Assembly (NCBI GenBank): GCA_937980205.1
Contig: CALJKW010000016.1
Coordinates: 1 to 64,000 of the forward strand
DNA length: 64,000 nucleotides
Source: an uncultured Myxococcales bacterium
GTDB taxonomy: Bacteria > Myxococcota > Myxococcia > Myxococcales > Myxococcaceae
Reading direction: 5' to 3'
This document shows positions 9,893 through 26,857 of the stretch, piece after piece; positions within the stretch are counted from its first letter, which is position 1; the number at the start of each line of letters is the position of its first letter. Both the position numbers and the translations under genes were made by a program. The notes below the pieces were generated by a model, which saw only the letters and a program-made list of their open reading frames with translations, searched no databases and had not been told where the DNA came from.

Positions 9893-11137
9893 ATGAAACG
9901 GTGCCTGCTGCTCGTATTCCTGGCCGCTTGCCGTGACGAACAGGCGGGCCCCAAGCCCCGCGGTGCGCAGCAGCCTCAGGCCCAGCAACAGCAGCAGCAG
10001 CAGCAGCCCGCGCAGCAGCAGCAGGGCGGAGTCCGCTCGCTCGACGCGATTCCCCCGCAGATCAAGCTCACCTTCGAGGGCACCGGCACCTGGGCCGAGG
10101 GCGCCGTCTCGTACCTCGGCACGCTGGTCGAGCCCGCCATTCTCCAGGCCGGTCAGCCGGTGCGCCTCACGCACTTCTTCCGCGCCAACAAGCAGCCTCC
10201 GCAGGGCTGGAAGTTCTTCGTCCACATCGTCGACGCCGCGAGCGGGCAGATGGTGCTGAACCAGGACCACGAGATTCAGCAGGGCAACGGGCCGCTCGAG
10301 ACCTGGCCGGTGAACCGCATCGTCTTCGACCAGCACGTGTTCCAGCTGCCCGAGCACGGCGCCCCGCTGCGCGCCGTAATGGGCTTCTGGAAAGACGACG
10401 CGCGGCTGCCCGTCGACCAGTCGCCGCTGCAGGACGGGCAGAACCGCATGCTCGGCCCGAAGCTCGAGGCCGGAGGCGGCCCGCCGCTGCCCGAGTACCG
10501 CACGCCGAAGACCGAGAAGGCGCCCACCATCGACGGCAAGCTCGACGACGCGGCGTGGAAGGCGGCCCCCGAGGTCACGCTCCAGGGCAGCTACGACGGC
10601 CGGCCCGTGCAGCGAAAGACGAACGCGCGCGTGCTCTGGGACGATCAGTTCCTCTACGTCGCCTTCGACTCCGAGGACCCCGACGTCTGGGGCACCAAGC
10701 GGAACAAGGACGACGACATCTACAACGAGGACGCCGTCGAGGTGTTCGTCAACGCCAGCGGAGATCTCGCCAACTACAACGAGCTCCAGGTGTCGCCGCA
10801 CAACGTGAACTTCGACGCGCGCTTCGTCTCACGCCGCTCGGACCTGCCGACGGCCATGAAGTGGGAGTCGGGCATGACCACCGCCGTCGACGTGCGCGGC
10901 ACCCTCGACGACGGCTCCGATCAGGACAAGGGCTGGAGCGCGGAGATGAAGATCCCCATCGCGAACCTCGCCAACGTGCCGCACACGCCGCCGCAGAAGG
11001 GCGACGTCTGGCGGTTCAACATGTACCGCCTCGAGCACCTGCAGCGGCAGACGAACGTCGAGGGCCAGGCGTGGTCGCCGCTGTTCGTGGGCGACTTTCA
11101 CGCGCTGCCGCGGTTCGGGAAGCTGATCTTCGACTGA
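9893..11137 (+). CDS. lipoprotein with CBM9-like domain and polyglutamine tract
   Basis: A 414-residue predicted lipoprotein: signal peptide with lipobox LAAC, cysteine at residue 13. A glutamine-rich linker (residues about 26-44) follows. Residues about 50-195 form an unassigned beta-rich domain. Residues about 205-410 resemble family 9 carbohydrate-binding modules, typically bound to polysaccharide or found on surface enzymes: APTIDGKLDDAAWKAAPEV, then ARVLWDDQFLYVAFDSEDPD and NEDAVEVFVNASGD, the characteristic order for this fold. Probably an outer-membrane or periplasmic sugar-binding lipoprotein; no enzyme active site is seen. It ends exactly where the convergent glycogen phosphorylase ends, with no spacer. 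Confidence 0.82.
   Translation: MKRCLLLVFLAACRDEQAGPKPRGAQQPQAQQQQQQQQPAQQQQGGVRSLDAIPPQIKLTFEGTGTWAEGAVSYLGTLVEPAILQAGQPVRLTHFFRANKQPPQGWKFFVHIVDAASGQMVLNQDHEIQQGNGPLETWPVNRIVFDQHVFQLPEHGAPLRAVMGFWKDDARLPVDQSPLQDGQNRMLGPKLEAGGGPPLPEYRTPKTEKAPTIDGKLDDAAWKAAPEVTLQGSYDGRPVQRKTNARVLWDDQFLYVAFDSEDPDVWGTKRNKDDDIYNEDAVEVFVNASGDLANYNELQVSPHNVNFDARFVSRRSDLPTAMKWESGMTTAVDVRGTLDDGSDQDKGWSAEMKIPIANLANVPHTPPQKGDVWRFNMYRLEHLQRQTNVEGQAWSPLFVGDFHALPRFGKLIFD
9968..10024 (+). repeat. in-frame CAG/CAA triplet tract (polyglutamine)
   Basis: A run of mostly CAG codons, broken by CCT, GCC and CCC-GCG, encodes about 14 glutamines just after the lipidated cysteine of the CBM9-like lipoprotein. Triplet slippage would change linker length without breaking the frame. 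Confidence 0.85.
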
Positions 11138-13654
<2,517 letters not shown>

Positions 13655-13671
13655 GCGCTCCCTCCTCTAAT

Positions 13672-14805
13672 TCAGGGGAGGGCCCGGGCCAACGACTTCG
13701 CCTGCAGCGTCGCTTCCAGCGAGCCGATCTTCTCCTTGAAATCGGCCAGCAGGGTCTTCGGGAGCGGGTCGGCCCTGGGGAAGTTCTGGTTCAACGGGTT
13801 CACGAACATGCCGCCGCGCTTCATCGCGAAGTGCAGGTGCGGCCCGGTCGAGAGGCCCGTCGAGCCCGACTCGCCGATGACGGCCTTCTGCTGAACGCGC
13901 TGGCCTTCCTTCACCTCGACCTTCGAGAGGTGCAGGTAACAGGTCTCGAGCGACATCACGTGGCGGACGCAGACCATGTTGCCGCCGCCCCTGTCCCAGC
14001 CGGCGCGGACGACGGTTCCGTCGGCGACCGCCCAGACCGGAGTGCCGGTCGGCGTGCCGTAGTCGACGCCGTTGTGCGCGCCGACGTACTTCAAGATCGG
14101 GTGGAAGCGGCTGCCGAAGCCGCTGGTGACGTGCGCGAACTTGAGCGGGCTCTTCAAGAACGTCTTGCGCGCCGACGAGCCGTCTTCGAGGAAGTACGAC
14201 TCGGTGCCGTCCGGCAGGCGGTAGCGGAAGCTCTTCTTCGTGCCGACGGTCGAGCCGAGGTACGTCGCGGCGAGCACGTTGCCGTACTCGAGCACGCGGC
14301 CCTTGCTCACGACCTTCTCGACGATCGCGCGCATGCGGTCGCCCTTCTGCACGTCGCGGTAGAAGTCGATGTCCCACGCGAAGACGTCGCTGAGCGTGAC
14401 GGCGATCTCGGGGTTCTCGCCGGCGGCCTTCGCCGCGTCCCACACCGACGACTCGACGGTGAGGTCGACGACCGCGAGCTGCGTCTCTTTCTCGAGCTCG
14501 CCCTTCTTGCCGATGTACCGGTCTCCGTCGCGGCGCACCTGCCACTCGGTGAAGATGCTGCGGCGGTAGTCGAGCACGTCGAGCTGCCCGTCGCGGAACA
14601 CGAGCCGCAGCTGATCGCCGGGCCGTGCTTTCCTGAAGTCGAAGCCGGTCGCCTTCAGCGCGCCCTGAACTGCGTCGACGGTGGAGTCGTCGAGACCTGC
14701 TGCGTACAGCGCCTTCGCGACGTTCTGCTTCGGCTCGAGACGGCGGTTCTTCACCACCATATCGGTGACGCCCAGGCTCAGGGCGGCCACGAGGATTGCG
14801 ATCAT
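13672..14805 (-). CDS. M23-family zinc metallopeptidase (MepM-like), membrane-anchored
   Basis: Predicted murein DD-endopeptidase that cuts peptide cross-links in the periplasm. The 377-residue protein begins with a short hydrophobic N-terminal anchor or signal (MIAILVAALSLGV). Residues about 20-200 resemble the OapA/LysM-like N-terminal region of MepM-type enzymes. The M23 domain (about 225-340) keeps the zinc ligands: H235 in SRFHP, D247 in HNGVDYG and the second histidine (325) of HLHF. The C-terminal about 35 residues are a predicted helix. It precedes glgP on the same strand by 17 bases; I see no functional link between them. Confidence 0.92.
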   Translation of the reverse strand: MIAILVAALSLGVTDMVVKNRRLEPKQNVAKALYAAGLDDSTVDAVQGALKATGFDFRKARPGDQLRLVFRDGQLDVLDYRRSIFTEWQVRRDGDRYIGKKGELEKETQLAVVDLTVESSVWDAAKAAGENPEIAVTLSDVFAWDIDFYRDVQKGDRMRAIVEKVVSKGRVLEYGNVLAATYLGSTVGTKKSFRYRLPDGTESYFLEDGSSARKTFLKSPLKFAHVTSGFGSRFHPILKYVGAHNGVDYGTPTGTPVWAVADGTVVRAGWDRGGGNMVCVRHVMSLETCYLHLSKVEVKEGQRVQQKAVIGESGSTGLSTGPHLHFAMKRGGMFVNPLNQNFPRADPLPKTLLADFKEKIGSLEATLQAKSLARALP

Positions 14806-14883
14806 GTCTTAGGGAGTTTCCTGCTTGAGCTACGAGGCGCTACGGACCAAATCACAACTGTCGCGGTGAAACCAGATTCCGGC

Positions 14884-15396
14884 CTACGACCGCCGCTGGG
14901 CTTTCAGCCGCTGGTACTCCTCGTAGGCCGCGCGACCTTCCGCCTGCAGCCGCTCGGCGCGGCTCAGCTCGGGTGGCTTGTTGGCCACGTGGGCGTGCTC
15001 CTGCAGCGGCTGGCGCCGCGCCGCAGCCAGCACCGCCAGGAGCGGGTAGGGGCTCTCACCTCTGTCCACAACCACCTCGCTCTTGTCGCCCTTCGGGACG
15101 CTCCACGCGACGGTGCCGCGGAAGTCGCCCTGGTACTCGATGAGCAGCGCGCCGAGCACCTGCTGGAAGAAGCGGCCCTGCACGTCGGAGCGGATGACGA
15201 TCTCTTCGAGCACCGCCACGTCGCCGTCGACGCGGAAGCGCAGGTGACAGGTCTGCTGCTCGGCGCGGACGGTGATGGTCTCTCCGTCACGCTGCACGTC
15301 GACCTCGAGCCGCTCGGGGAGGTCGCCGAAGTCGGCCACCGGGATCTCGAGACGGAAGTCCCGTGCGTCGACTTCTTCGATGCGGGAGAGCGCCAA
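14884..15396 (-). CDS. conserved-looking hypothetical protein
   Basis: A 170-residue soluble protein with no signal peptide and no motif that I recognise. The first about 110 residues alternate charged and hydrophobic residues as in a beta-rich domain (LEIPVADFGDLPERLEVDVQ, then VAWSVPKGDKSEVVVD); the last about 35 are a highly charged helix. The pattern of an N-terminal beta domain reading out a scalar quantity is compatible with a PilZ-like or ferric-uptake-like fold, but no key residues support either. Starts from an ATG at 15396, 44 bases from the divergent DJ-1 gene; codon use matches neighbours. Confidence 0.6.
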   Translation of the reverse strand: MALSRIEEVDARDFRLEIPVADFGDLPERLEVDVQRDGETITVRAEQQTCHLRFRVDGDVAVLEEIVIRSDVQGRFFQQVLGALLIEYQGDFRGTVAWSVPKGDKSEVVVDRGESPYPLLAVLAAARRQPLQEHAHVANKPPELSRAERLQAEGRAAYEEYQRLKAQRRS

Positions 15397-15440
15397 GCGC
15401 GCGGACTATACCTCGCTTGGGTGGAGTAAAGAGCGAGGCC

Positions 15441-15989
15441 ATGCGGAGCGTCGCCTTCTTCGTCTTTCCCCGGATGACGACGTTGGACTTCGTCGGCGTG
15501 TACGACGCCATGCGACGGCTGGCGGGCGTGGAGCTGCGCATCATCGGCACGGCGGCTCGGGTGGTCGACGAGGGCGGCCTCACCGTCGAAGCCGAGCCGT
15601 ACCCCTCGCTCGAGGGAGTCGATCTGCTCGTCGTCCCCGGCGGCCTCGGCACCCGTGCGCTGGAGGAAGACGAGCACTGCATCGCCTACCTGCAGTCGTG
15701 GGGGAAGGACCGGCACATCGCCTCGGTGTGCACCGGCGCGCTGCTGCTCGGGCGCGCCGGGCACCTGCAGGGGCTGCGCGCGACGACGCACTTCAGCTCG
15801 TACGAGCGGCTTGCGCCGTACTGCGCCGAGGTGGTGCGCGACGTGCGCGTGGTCGATGCAGGGCGAGTCGTCACCGCGGGCGCGGTGTCGTCATCGCTCG
15901 ACCTGGGGCTGCACCTGGTGAAGAAGCACTTCGGAGACGACGAGCACGCGCGCATCGCGAAGGCGATGGCGCACGACCCGCGCGGGTGA
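15441..15989 (+). CDS. DJ-1/PfpI family protein
   Basis: A 182-residue member of the DJ-1/PfpI (class I glutamine amidotransferase-like) superfamily. The nucleophile-elbow cysteine is in ASVCTGALLLGRAG (about residue 95), and the acidic N-terminal residue expected in isocyanide hydratase-like members is in TTLDFVGVYD. THFSSYERL matches the TTHW-type segment after the elbow. Members include isonitrile hydratases, glyoxalase-like enzymes and regulators; the exact reaction cannot be told here. ATG at 15441 is preceded by GAGG (15434-15437). It stands alone, divergent from the hypothetical upstream and convergent with the small membrane gene downstream. Confidence 0.87.
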   Translation: MRSVAFFVFPRMTTLDFVGVYDAMRRLAGVELRIIGTAARVVDEGGLTVEAEPYPSLEGVDLLVVPGGLGTRALEEDEHCIAYLQSWGKDRHIASVCTGALLLGRAGHLQGLRATTHFSSYERLAPYCAEVVRDVRVVDAGRVVTAGAVSSSLDLGLHLVKKHFGDDEHARIAKAMAHDPRG

Positions 15990-15992
15990 GCG

Positions 15993-16268
15993 CTACTCGC
16001 GCGTCGCCCAGAGCAGCCAGCCCACGCCGAACGCGATGATGAACGCGCCTGCGAGCGCGAGCGCCACGGCGGGGCTCCAATCCTTCTCGCAGCGGCGGCC
16101 CGCCATCAGCCGGGGACAGCTGCTGAGGTCGATACCCAACGCCGCCAGGCCGCCTACCATCGCCACCAGGCTGCCCGCGACGAGCGAGATGGACCCAGGC
16201 CACGCCGGCGCGGGATGCCCGGGCGGCTCCCCGACGTCGGGCGACAGGTCACCCGCGGCGAGCAGCAC
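15993..16268 (-). CDS. small membrane protein downstream of spoVR
   Basis: A 91-residue protein with two predicted helices (about residues 31-50 and 66-86) joined by a loop with two cysteines (DLSSCPRL and RRCEKD). Start is uncertain: GTG at 16268 is given, but a CTG at 16286, overlapping the spoVR stop and preceded by AAGAAGG, would add SLVLAVL and make a convincing signal peptide. Being directly after spoVR on the same strand it may be a fourth member of that operon. No family is recognised. Its layout resembles the small protein at 1333-1602. Confidence 0.55.
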   Translation of the reverse strand: MLLAAGDLSPDVGEPPGHPAPAWPGSISLVAGSLVAMVGGLAALGIDLSSCPRLMAGRRCEKDWSPAVALALAGAFIIAFGVGWLLWATRE

Positions 16269-16282
16269 CGCCAGAACGAGGC

Positions 16283-17776
16283 TCAGAGCTCGACCTTCTT
16301 GTCCGAGTGACTCTGTCCGTCGAAGCGCAGCATCACGCCCTTGCCCTCGACCTTGGTCACCAGGTTCACCGGCCGTCTCCACAGCGACTGCACGTTCCTG
16401 AGCGTCTCGCGCGCGTAGTCGCCCTTCAAGTCGAGCCCGTCGTGCTTGTGCGCGAGCCGCAGCTCGCCGCGGTTCTCGTCGTTGGCGTCGACGACCTCGA
16501 TGACGGGCTGCCCGAAGTTGGTGAGCTTCTGCAGGAGCTTGTTCTTCACCTTGCGGAACTCGCGGTCCATGATCTCCCACGAGTTGCGCTTCTCGTTGAA
16601 GCCGTAGACGAACAGCTTCTGCTCGATCGCGAACTCGGGGGTGAGGAACTCGTCGATGAAGGTGATGTCGTTGTAGTGCTTTCGCACCTCGAAGATCTTC
16701 TGGCGCCCGAGGCCGAGCTTCTTGTCCCAGGAGCGCCGAGCCCGGAGGTCGTCGCACTCGTCCCAGTCCTTGCCGAAGCGGCCCTTGTTCCACCGGTCTT
16801 CGATGTCGCGGAACAGCTCGATGCCGAGCTTGTACGGGTTCAGCGCGCCGGGCTGCGTGCCCATCGTGCCGGAGTGGTGGTCGGCGTAGTCGATGATCTC
16901 GTGATCTTTGAGCGCCCGCGTCGTCATGATCGTCGAGTGCCAGTATGAGGCCCAGCCCTCGTTCATGATCTTCGTCTGGCCCTGCGGAGCGAAGTAGTAG
17001 GCCTCCTCGCGGACGATCGCGAGGATGTCGCGCTCCCACTCTTCGAGCGGAGCGTTCTCGAGCAGGAAGTTCAGCACGTCGCGCTGCGGCCGCTCGGGGA
17101 AGCGCTTCGCCTTCTGCTTCTCTTCTTCGACCTTGCGCCGCTGCTGGTCGACGAACTCGCGCGGGTTGATGTAGCCGCGCATGTACTCGCGCTCGACCTT
17201 GATGCCCTCGACGCGCTCGTTCAGCTTCGCCTGCTCCTCGGCGAGCTTCGGGTCCGGGTTGCGGCGGATGTGCGGCGCGTGCTGGTCGATCAGGTTCTCG
17301 AGTGACAGGCACCGGTCGATGAAGTCCTCGACCCTCTCGACGCCGATCTTGTCGATCCACCGGCGCACGCGCGTCGCGTGGTTCGCCATCTCGTCGATCA
17401 TCCGCCGGTTGGTGTGGCGGAACGAGAAGTTGTTCTTGAAGAAGTCGCAGTGGCCGTAGACGTGGGCCATCACCAGCTTCTGATCGACCTCGGCGTTCGC
17501 CTCGAGCAGGTAGGCGAAGCAGGGATCGTTGTTGATGACGAGCTCGTAGATCTTCGACAGGCCGTACTCGTAGCCCTTGCTGAGCTGCTCGTAGTCCATG
17601 CCCCAGCGCCAGTGCGGGTAGCGCGTGGGGAAGCCGCCGTACGCGGCGACCATGTTCAGCTCGTCGTACGAGAGGATCTCGAAGACCGTCTCGAAGAAGT
17701 CGAGGCCGAAGCCGCGCGCGTAGCCTTCGATCTCCTTGCGCAGGTCTTCCAGTCTCGGAGTCAGCGAGCGAGGCAT
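16283..17776 (-). CDS. SpoVR family protein
   Basis: A 497-residue member of the SpoVR/YcgB family. Bacillus SpoVR affects spore cortex formation and E. coli YcgB is under stationary-phase control; the biochemical role is unknown, so none is assigned. Family segments include FETVFEILSYDELNMVAAYG, YPHWRWGMDYEQLSKGYEYG and EAYYFAPQGQTKIMNEGWAS. It lies 3 bases after the YeaH/DUF444 gene, which follows prkA, forming the conserved three-gene set prkA-yeaH-spoVR. In myxobacteria such a set could act in starvation or sporulation, but that is inferred from other species. Confidence 0.95.
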   Translation of the reverse strand: MPRSLTPRLEDLRKEIEGYARGFGLDFFETVFEILSYDELNMVAAYGGFPTRYPHWRWGMDYEQLSKGYEYGLSKIYELVINNDPCFAYLLEANAEVDQKLVMAHVYGHCDFFKNNFSFRHTNRRMIDEMANHATRVRRWIDKIGVERVEDFIDRCLSLENLIDQHAPHIRRNPDPKLAEEQAKLNERVEGIKVEREYMRGYINPREFVDQQRRKVEEEKQKAKRFPERPQRDVLNFLLENAPLEEWERDILAIVREEAYYFAPQGQTKIMNEGWASYWHSTIMTTRALKDHEIIDYADHHSGTMGTQPGALNPYKLGIELFRDIEDRWNKGRFGKDWDECDDLRARRSWDKKLGLGRQKIFEVRKHYNDITFIDEFLTPEFAIEQKLFVYGFNEKRNSWEIMDREFRKVKNKLLQKLTNFGQPVIEVVDANDENRGELRLAHKHDGLDLKGDYARETLRNVQSLWRRPVNLVTKVEGKGVMLRFDGQSHSDKKVEL

Positions 17777-17779
17777 TCT

Positions 17780-18892
17780 TCAGCGCCCCTTCCCGAGGAA
17801 GTCCTTGATCGAGTTGTAGATGGCGTCCTTGTCCGCGATCTCCGACAGCGCGACGTTGGCCTGCTCGCCGACGTGCTCGCGCAGGTCCTTGATGAACTGC
17901 CCCGAGCCGTAGGGCGACTCGACCTGCCCGTACGCGAACTGGTTCACCTGCGGCAGGATCTCGGTCTTGAGCAGATCGATGCAGAGCCGCGTGTCGTCGG
18001 CGCTCCAGTTGTCTCCGTCGGAGAAGTGGAACGGGTAGATGTTCCAGCTGCTCGCCGGGTACTCGGCCTTGATGATGTCGCGCGCCAGCTTGTAGGCCGA
18101 CGAGATCATCGTGCCGCCCGACTCGCGCGTGTGGAAGAACGTCTCGCGGTCGACTTCGCGCGCGACGGCGTCGTGGATGATGTAGCGCGTCTCGAGGCCC
18201 TTGTACTGATGCCGCAACCACGCATCGAGCCAGAAGCTCTCGATGCGGACGATCTCCTTCTGCTCGTCGCCCATCGAGCCGGACACGTCCATCATGTAGA
18301 TGATGACGGCGTTCGTCTCGGGCAGGTTCTCGAGGCGGTACGTGCGGTACCGGCGATCTTCGCGCAGCGGGATGATGATCGGGTTGTCGGGGTCGTACGT
18401 CCCCATCGCGATCTGCCGCTTCAGCGCCTGCTTGTACGTGCGCTTGAAGTGGCGCAGCGACTCGGGGCCGATGGTGTGAATGCCCGTGTACTTGATCTTC
18501 GTGGTGACGATCTTCTCGCTGCCGCGGTCCTGAATGTTCGGCAGCTGCAGCTCTTCGCCCAGGATCTGCGCCAGCTCGTCGAGCGAGACGTCGACCTCGA
18601 GCGAGTGCTCGCCTTCGCCCTGGCCGGCCTTGCCGGCTCCGTCGCCGGGCTCGACGTCGCCCGGAGCGAGCTGCTGGCCGACCTCGCCCTCGCCCTGACC
18701 GACGCCGCCCTGCTCTTTGTGCCCGTACTTGAAGTGGGGCACGTCGATGAAGGGCACCGGAATCGAGATGGTGTCCTTCCCCTTCTTGCCGATCATTTCG
18801 CCCTGCTGCACGTACTTGCGCAGGTTCTGTTTGATCTTCCCGCGGACGATCGCCTTGAAGCGCGAGTGATCCTGATCGATGCGAAGGGCCAC
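17780..18892 (-). CDS. yeaH: YeaH/DUF444 protein with VWA-type domain
   Basis: A 370-residue DUF444 protein. The N-terminal 130 residues include a Gly/Glu/Gln-rich linker (about 65-100). The C-terminal part (about 190-360) is a von Willebrand factor A-like domain with the metal site DVSGSMGDEQK and SGGTMISSAYK. In enterobacteria YeaH is encoded with the kinase YeaG and the pair acts in nitrogen-starvation and stationary-phase responses; the molecular mechanism is not settled. It starts 8 bases after the prkA stop and ends 3 bases before spoVR, so all three are almost certainly one transcript. Confidence 0.94.
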   Translation of the reverse strand: MALRIDQDHSRFKAIVRGKIKQNLRKYVQQGEMIGKKGKDTISIPVPFIDVPHFKYGHKEQGGVGQGEGEVGQQLAPGDVEPGDGAGKAGQGEGEHSLEVDVSLDELAQILGEELQLPNIQDRGSEKIVTTKIKYTGIHTIGPESLRHFKRTYKQALKRQIAMGTYDPDNPIIIPLREDRRYRTYRLENLPETNAVIIYMMDVSGSMGDEQKEIVRIESFWLDAWLRHQYKGLETRYIIHDAVAREVDRETFFHTRESGGTMISSAYKLARDIIKAEYPASSWNIYPFHFSDGDNWSADDTRLCIDLLKTEILPQVNQFAYGQVESPYGSGQFIKDLREHVGEQANVALSEIADKDAIYNSIKDFLGKGR

Positions 18893-18900
18893 TTAGTCCC

Positions 18901-20937
<2,037 letters not shown>

Positions 20938-20959
20938 TGGGTCCTCGATGAAAGTTCAC

Positions 20960-20978
20960 GTGTGGGTTCGCCCCACAC
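20960..20978 (-). promoter_or_regulatory. hairpin in the prkA leader
   Basis: A perfect 7-bp stem, GTGTGGG at 20960-20966 with CCCACAC at 20972-20978, closes a five-base loop, 22 bases upstream of the prkA start codon. It is the only clear structure in the 189-base gap between prkA and the divergent kinase gene. It could affect transcript stability or initiation; nothing in sequence proves a regulatory role. Confidence 0.4.
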
Positions 20979-21126
20979 CCGGTGTCGATCGTAGCAGAGC
21001 AACGGCAGTTGCAGACCCCGAACTGTAACCGCGGCTCCGCACCGACGCGTGACATGTAACGCGTGCGTCCACATTCGGCATTCCTGCTCCCCGCGCGGGG
21101 CAAATGCTCTAGCGTGCGCGCCGCGT

Positions 21127-24602
<3,476 letters not shown>

Positions 24603-24606
<4 letters not shown>

Positions 24607-25829
24607 GCCGGCAGCTCGCGCTGGTGACCGCGGTCGTGCTCGCGGTCCGGCTCGTCGCGTTCTTCCTGACGCAGAACTGGTACGGCGACGCGTTCTCGCG
24701 CATCGACCTGGGCGAGCGGTGGGCGGCGGACCCGCACTGGATCTCCGCGTTCGGCGACGGCGCGTACCAGTTCGGGCCGCTGCACCTCTACCTGCTGGGC
24801 ATCGCGTCGAAGCTGTGGAGCGCGCGCGAGCACGCCGGCCGGCTCGTGTCGCTCGTCGCCGGCGTCGCCACCACGGTGCCGCTCTGGTTCCTCTGCAAGC
24901 GGCTGTTCGACGAGCGGGCGGCGCGGGTGTCGTGCCTGGTCTTCGCGTTCTGGGGCATGCACATTCAGTTCAGCACCACGGCCGCGAGCGAGGCGCTGTC
25001 GCTGTTGCTCTTCGTCACCTGCCTGGCGTGCTTCGCGGCCGAGCGGTGGCTCGCTGCGGGGCTCGCGATGACCCTCGCGTGCGCGACCCGCTACGACGTG
25101 TGGATGCTCATCCCCGTGCTGTGCGTGGTGCTCGGGCTGCGAAGGCGCTTCGCCGCGGCCGCGGTCTTCGGGCTCGCGTCGCTCGCGTTCCCGGTCGCGT
25201 GGATGATCGGCAACGCGCGGCTGCACGGTGATGCCCAGTACCCGGCGCACTACATCAACGCGTTCCATCGGGCGTGGTTCGCTCAGAACGAGGCGTACTG
25301 GGGGTTCTGGAAGCACCGGGCGCTGAACCTGTTCTTCTGGCCGCTGTGCGCCGCGTTCACCCTGACGCCCATCGTGGCGATCGCCGGCGTCGCGCGCGCC
25401 CGCGTCGGGTGGCTCGTCGCGGTGATGCTCGTGCCGATGGTGGTGTTCACCACGCGCAGCACGCTCGTCGGAGACTTCGAGCCGCTCGCGCGCTTCACGG
25501 CGAGCTCGCTGCTCGTCTCGATCGTCTTCGCCGGGCAGGTCCTTCGCGAGCGCGCGGTCGCCGTGCTGGCGGTGTTCACGCTCGCGCTCGGCGCGTACAC
25601 CTGGAAGCGCGAGGGCGGTTGGGCCGACGCGGTGCGGACGGTGAGCCCGGTCACGACGCAGCCGCGCGTGGTGATGGAGGCCGCTGCCCAGGCGCGCGCC
25701 TGCGCGGGCACGCCGTGGATCGCGTCAGAGCCGCGCTTCTACGATCTCGCAGCGGCGTTCTACGCGGGGCGGCCGGTGAAGCTCGAGCGCAACGGCGATG
25801 CGCCCGGCGACTGCGTGATTCACTTCTGA
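24603..25829 (+). CDS. GT-C-type multi-pass membrane glycosyltransferase-like protein
   Basis: A 408-residue polytopic protein with about 9-10 hydrophobic segments and a short soluble C-terminal tail. The first loop after helix 1 has the acidic pattern NWYGDAFSRIDLGERW, the position of the catalytic aspartate in GT-C enzymes (PMT/ArnT-like) that move sugars from polyprenyl-phosphate carriers on the periplasmic side. The family call rests on topology and this loop, not on a diagnostic motif; donor and acceptor are unknown. It overlaps the kinase gene (GTGA, 24603-24606), so the two are cotranscribed. The 3' end overlaps the convergent mltG by 10 bases. Confidence 0.7.
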
Positions 25830-26857
25830 CTGCGGCCCTGGCGCTGGTACTTGTCGACGGCTGCCTCGTGGCACTTCATGTCGGGGCAGAACACGCTCGT
25901 GCCGTCGTTGCGGGAGACGAAGAAGTAGTCCTTGCAGTCCATCGGGTTGAGGGCCGCGTGAATCGCCGCGACGCCGGGGCTGGCGATGGGGCCGGGCGGC
26001 AGGCCCTTGTTCCGGTAGGTGTTGTAGGGGTGCTCCATCTGCAGGTCGCTCACCCGGATGTTCTTCGAGTAGACGCCGTTCTTGAGCATCATCGCGTAGA
26101 TGACCGTCGGGTCCGTATCGAGCCGCCAGTTGTCGCGGAGCCGGTTGTGGAAGACGCAGCTGATGTGTGAGCGCTGATCGAGCTCGCTGGCGCCCGTCTC
26201 CTTCTCGATGATCGACGCCATGGTGATCGCCTCGAGGAGGTTGAACTTCACGCCGGGCTTGCGCGGCGCCTTCTTGAACTCCTCGATGGTGCGGCTGACC
26301 ATCTTGGTGAGCACCTGCTCCTCGGTGGCGCCCTTCTGGAACGAGTAGGTGTCGGGGAGCAGGAAGCCCTCGAGGCCGTCGGCGGGGACTCCGGCCTTGC
26401 GGACGAAGGCGGGAGTCGCGGCGAGCTGCTTGAGCTTGCCGAGATCGAGCTTCAGCTCGGAGGCCGCGAGGATGGGGAGGATCTCGTCGACGCGCAGCCC
26501 CTCGGGGACGGTGAAGCGGTAGAGCTTCACCTGGCCGGAGGTGATCTTCTCGGTCACCTGCGGAGGGGTGAGGGGCCCGACGAACTCGTATTCGCCGGCG
26601 CGGAGCTTGGGGCCGAGCTTCTCGCGCTTGAGCCACGCGTACATGAGGTCGGCGTCGGCGACGACCTTGGCCTCGGCGAGCAGCTTCGCGACGCCCTTGG
26701 GGTTGGTGCCGGCGGGGATCTCGACGACGCGCGTGCCGGAGCCCCAGCTCCCGGCGGCGAACTCGGTGATGCGCTGCTCGTTGAACCACCACCAGCCAGC
26801 GGCGCCGGCGGCGCCCAGGACGAGCACCACGAGGACGAGGACCAACAGCTTCTTCAA
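25820..26857 (-). CDS. mltG: endolytic murein transglycosylase MltG
   Basis: Inner-membrane lytic transglycosylase that cuts nascent glycan strands. The 345-residue protein has an N-terminal membrane anchor (about residues 3-24), a LysM-like region (about 45-100), and the YceG catalytic domain. The catalytic glutamate is in ASIIEKETG (about residue 210), followed by SVFHNRL-type sequence (here SCVFHNRL), DTDPTVIYA and NTYRNKGLPPGPIASPG, all hallmark segments. The start codon overlaps the ruvX stop by 4 bases (ATGA), the usual ruvX-mltG order. Confidence 0.96.
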   Translation of the reverse strand: MKKLLVLVLVVLVLGAAGAAGWWWFNEQRITEFAAGSWGSGTRVVEIPAGTNPKGVAKLLAEAKVVADADLMYAWLKREKLGPKLRAGEYEFVGPLTPPQVTEKITSGQVKLYRFTVPEGLRVDEILPILAASELKLDLGKLKQLAATPAFVRKAGVPADGLEGFLLPDTYSFQKGATEEQVLTKMVSRTIEEFKKAPRKPGVKFNLLEAITMASIIEKETGASELDQRSHISCVFHNRLRDNWRLDTDPTVIYAMMLKNGVYSKNIRVSDLQMEHPYNTYRNKGLPPGPIASPGVAAIHAALNPMDCKDYFFVSRNDGTSVFCPDMKCHEAAVDKYQRQGRSQK

